Shown here: piece by piece, positions 6,843 to 8,725 of the stretch | How positions within the stretch are numbered: the stretch's first letter is position 1 | Layout of the letters: each line of letters starts with the position of its first letter | Origin: JADHUC01 sp964617665 | Lineage (GTDB): Bacteria; Planctomycetota; Planctomycetia; Pirellulales; Pirellulaceae | DNA: 8,725 nucleotides | Assembly: GCA_964617665.1 (NCBI GenBank) | Contig: CAZUAH010000578.1 | Location: 1-8,725 of the forward strand | Direction of reading: 5' to 3' | The notes under the pieces: model-generated | What the model saw: only the letters and a program-made list of their open reading frames with translations | What the model was told of the DNA's origin: nothing | Database searches by the model: none | Position numbers and translations under genes: made by a program

Positions 6843-8626
6843 ACTTGCTCCAAACTAGCTGGTGATTGGTAGACGTAACGCCCGTAACGGTAGGCGTAAT
6901 GCCTGAGAGAGACGCCGTTCAGCACGATCCCGACCGGTGAGGCGTCCGCCGCCAATAGACGTTCACAGGCAGCCTGGACCCAGTCGGTCCGGCTGACGTC
7001 CCACCGAGCGCAGACTACGCAAGCGTCGGCGGTCTTGGCCAAGGCAAGTGCCTCGCTGGCAGCCAGCACAGGCGGTGTGTCAATAACTAAGTAGCAGAAA
7101 GATGTGCGGAGTTCATCAAACACCGAGCGAACGGCCTGCGCTCGGAACACGCCGTGCGGATTGGTTGGTAGCCTGCCTGCCGTCAGGACCTGAAGACCGT
7201 CGTAACGGCTGGGCTTGATGGCGTCGCCAATCGTGCAGCGACCGCCCAGCACGTCGCTCAATCCCTGCTCAAGCGGCAATCCCAACAAGCGATGGACGTT
7301 TGGCGTACGCGCATCGCCATCGATTAACAACGTGTCTTCGCCGGTGGCACGAGCGATACTGACAGCCAACTGGGCCGCTATGGTCGTCTTTCCCTCGCCG
7401 CTAACAGCGCTTGTCACGGCCAGTGTGCGTACGTGTTGCAGAGGCTCTGGCAGCATCAAACGAGTTCTGAGACCGTCGACGCTTTCCGCAAACATAGCCA
7501 AGTTGCGCAAGGCGCGCTTGTCTGAGGAATCACCAGCCGTTGAAACCGAATCCGGTAATAGCGGTACCTCGGCCAGGACGCTCAGATTACATGACTGCTC
7601 GAGTTCTTCCGCATCTCCCACGCGGCGCAACGCGCGTTCCCAGAGCAGCGCCAAGCCAAACGGCGCCATCAGGCCCAGTAACGACGCGAACGCGATCTTA
7701 ATGAAGGGAACCGGTTTCACTGGCGTGGTTGGTACGGTGGCAGACCGCAACAAGCTAATCCGCGCCGGTGCGTCACGTTCGGCGCGAAGCTCCGCTAGAC
7801 GCGAGGTGATCTTATCGAGGCTTTCTTCGGCTTGCGCGAGTTCAGCGCGCCCATATTCCAACTGCATCGCCTTCCCGCTTAGCTGTTTCGCCGTGGCCAA
7901 GCGGTTCTCGAGACGCTGCCCGAGGGTTTTAACCGTCAATTCCTGCTTTGCGAGTTGGTTTCGGTAGCTTTCTAGTTGGTTTTTTTGTTCGTTCAGCAGG
8001 TCTTTCGCAATGACGGGTTCGAGTTGCGTTCGCACCTCCCCGCGTATCCGCTCCAGCGTCTGTTGGTCGGATCGGACCTCCTTAGACAACTGTTGATACA
8101 GTGGATCTTGTTCGCCTGCGGCAGACTTCGCGGCAATCTCATGCAGGTTCAGACGCTTCACGGAGAGTAGTTCGTTGAATTGCTGTACCTCGGTTTGTTC
8201 GTCGACGGCGGCGTCGAGTCGGGCTTCCGGCACGTCGACTCGCTCGCTCGCGATGGCCTCTTCCAGAGCTGCAATTTGCGTCTTCAGTACCTCACGCTCC
8301 AATTCGGCGTCGGCAAGGCGAGTATGGAGTTCTGTAGCCAAGCCATCTGATGTGGGCACCGATTGGTTATTGCCAACGGATGCCTCGCCGGTCTGTTTGG
8401 CCAAGTCGTGCATGTCCTGACGGAGGCGGGCGACTTCCTGCGAGCGCGCTTCGCGTTCCTTCTCGAGCGTTTCGATCACCTTGCCGGTATTACTAGCGTT
8501 GTCTTCATCGAGCAAATCCAGATAAGCGTTTGCGACCGCATTGACGACTTGAGCCGCTCTGTTTGTGTCCGTTGATTCCAGTGAGACCTTGACCAGTTCC
8601 GAACTGCCCACAGATTGCACATCCAA
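6839..8626 (-). CDS. Wzc-like polysaccharide co-polymerase / BY-kinase, 5' end missing or broken
   Basis: Inner-membrane chain-length regulator fused to a bacterial tyrosine kinase domain, expected to control polysaccharide length and export. The frame begins inside a Wzz domain (LVKVSLESTDTNRAAQVVNA at residues 11-30). It continues with about 250 residues of Glu/Gln/Arg/Leu-rich coiled coil, then a Pro-rich second membrane helix (PTTPVKPVPF then about 308-330). The kinase domain has ESVDGLRT (381-388), Walker A SAVSGEGKTT (406-415, K413), Walker A' LLIDGDAR (433-440), Walker B YLVIDTPP (512-519) and a C-terminal tyrosine cluster (Y577, Y579, Y581, Y584, Y586) for autophosphorylation. The first membrane helix and most of the Wzz domain are absent. 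The frame remains open to 8683 and seems homologous there too (TLGDGTEEAQIRWLIKK), but has no ATG or GTG and is blocked by TGA at 8686-8684. The TTG at 8626 is therefore only a formal start. Full-length relatives are usually over 700 residues. The gene is either disrupted upstream or carries a frameshift. Confidence 0.88.
   Translation of the reverse strand: MDVQSVGSSELVKVSLESTDTNRAAQVVNAVANAYLDLLDEDNASNTGKVIETLEKEREARSQEVARLRQDMHDLAKQTGEASVGNNQSVPTSDGLATELHTRLADAELEREVLKTQIAALEEAIASERVDVPEARLDAAVDEQTEVQQFNELLSVKRLNLHEIAAKSAAGEQDPLYQQLSKEVRSDQQTLERIRGEVRTQLEPVIAKDLLNEQKNQLESYRNQLAKQELTVKTLGQRLENRLATAKQLSGKAMQLEYGRAELAQAEESLDKITSRLAELRAERDAPARISLLRSATVPTTPVKPVPFIKIAFASLLGLMAPFGLALLWERALRRVGDAEELEQSCNLSVLAEVPLLPDSVSTAGDSSDKRALRNLAMFAESVDGLRTRLMLPEPLQHVRTLAVTSAVSGEGKTTIAAQLAVSIARATGEDTLLIDGDARTPNVHRLLGLPLEQGLSDVLGGRCTIGDAIKPSRYDGLQVLTAGRLPTNPHGVFRAQAVRSVFDELRTSFCYLVIDTPPVLAASEALALAKTADACVVCARWDVSRTDWVQAACERLLAADASPVGIVLNGVSLRHYAYRYGRYVYQSPASLEQV
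6848..6851 (-). promoter_or_regulatory. Ribosome binding site of the fusion gene
   Basis: GGAG on the minus strand lies 5 nt before the ATG at 6842, inside the last codons of the kinase gene. Together with the ATGA stop-start overlap it decides the start of the fusion gene. It favours the long form over an internal ATG at 6686 (residue 53), which would look more like a minimal ExoY start but lacks a binding site. Confidence 0.7.
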
Positions 8627-8680
8627 TTTCTTAATGAGCCACCGAATTTGGGCTTCTTCCGTACCATCACCCAGTGTTCG

Positions 8681-8714
8681 GCGTCAATTAGCTTAAGTCT
8701 TTAGCGACAATTAG
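8681..8714. repeat. Imperfect 11-bp direct repeat in an A/T-rich patch upstream of the kinase frame
   Basis: GCGTCAATTAG (8681-8691) and GCGACAATTAG (8704-8714) differ at one base and start 23 nt apart. They lie in a patch visibly richer in A/T than the surrounding genes. On the minus strand this patch carries stops at 8713-8711, 8695-8693 and 8686-8684 in the kinase frame, and the other two frames are also interrupted. The region 8684-8725 therefore does not look coding. It could be the end of an inserted element, a regulatory site, or chance. No -10/-35 pair with normal spacing was found. Confidence 0.4.
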
Positions 8715-8725
8715 GTTGAGGGGCA

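Noticed and set aside
7215..7967. Open plus-strand frame of 250 codons opposite the kinase gene
   Set aside because: It lies entirely antisense to a strongly supported kinase domain and coiled coil, has Ser/Arg-rich composition typical of an antisense shadow, and shows no recognisable motif.
7980..7986. Run of seven A residues on the coding strand in the kinase coiled coil, a possible slippage site
   Set aside because: The kinase frame is continuous on both sides, and no alternative product or downstream structure is evident. A homopolymer of this length can occur by chance in Lys/Asn codons.
8681..8714. Promoter for the operon (TTGACG or TTGTCG as a -35)
   Set aside because: No acceptable -10 hexamer occurs at 16-18 nt from either, and the site would lie inside or just before an apparently truncated coding frame.
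1..8725. tRNA, rRNA, CRISPR array or complete insertion sequence
   Set aside because: No regularly spaced repeats, tRNA-like cloverleaf, rRNA motif or transposase-like protein was recognised in either strand.

Overview
The window is a bacterial polysaccharide (capsule/exopolysaccharide) biosynthesis operon. All six recognisable genes lie on the minus strand, so transcription runs from about 8.7 kb towards position 1. Codon use favours G/C at third positions. The kinase has an ESVDGLRT-type motif before its P-loop, and the deacetylase belongs to the DUF3473-bearing type known from exosortase/EPS loci. From memory of such proteins this suggests Planctomycetota or another Gram-negative-like phylum. 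That is an inference from a few motifs, not a database result.

Layout in transcription order: (1) 8626-6839, a Wzc-like polysaccharide co-polymerase/BY-kinase whose 5' part is missing or broken; (2) 6842-5037, a phosphoglycosyl transferase (ExoY/WcaJ catalytic core) fused in frame to a NodB-like polysaccharide deacetylase; (3) 5034-3907, an ExoA-like membrane-anchored GT2; (4) 3837-2584, a processive-type membrane GT2 with a QRTRW motif; (5) 2567-1446, a GT4; (6) 1458-178, a second GT4; (7) 173-12, a 53-codon ORF with a hydrophobic stretch that may be the start, possibly frameshifted, of the next (membrane) gene. Genes 1-2 share an ATGA overlap, genes 2-3 are 2 nt apart, genes 5-6 overlap, and gene 7 starts 4 nt after gene 6. 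The only sizeable gap inside the operon is 69 nt, between genes 3 and 4. No promoter or rho-independent terminator could be supported. The promoter is presumably upstream of 8725.

Inferred joint function: the phosphoglycosyl transferase loads the first sugar-1-phosphate onto undecaprenyl phosphate. The four glycosyltransferases extend the lipid-linked oligosaccharide on the cytoplasmic face. The fused deacetylase probably removes acetyl groups from an N-acetylated sugar of that intermediate or polymer. The BY-kinase would control chain length and export. Flippase, polymerase and outer-membrane exporter are not in the window, though gene 7 could be the start of a polymerase or ligase.

The most noteworthy items are the transferase-deacetylase fusion and the disrupted 5' end of the kinase gene. 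The latter abuts an A/T-rich patch with three in-frame stops and an imperfect 11-bp direct repeat. No RNA genes, CRISPR arrays or complete mobile elements were seen.
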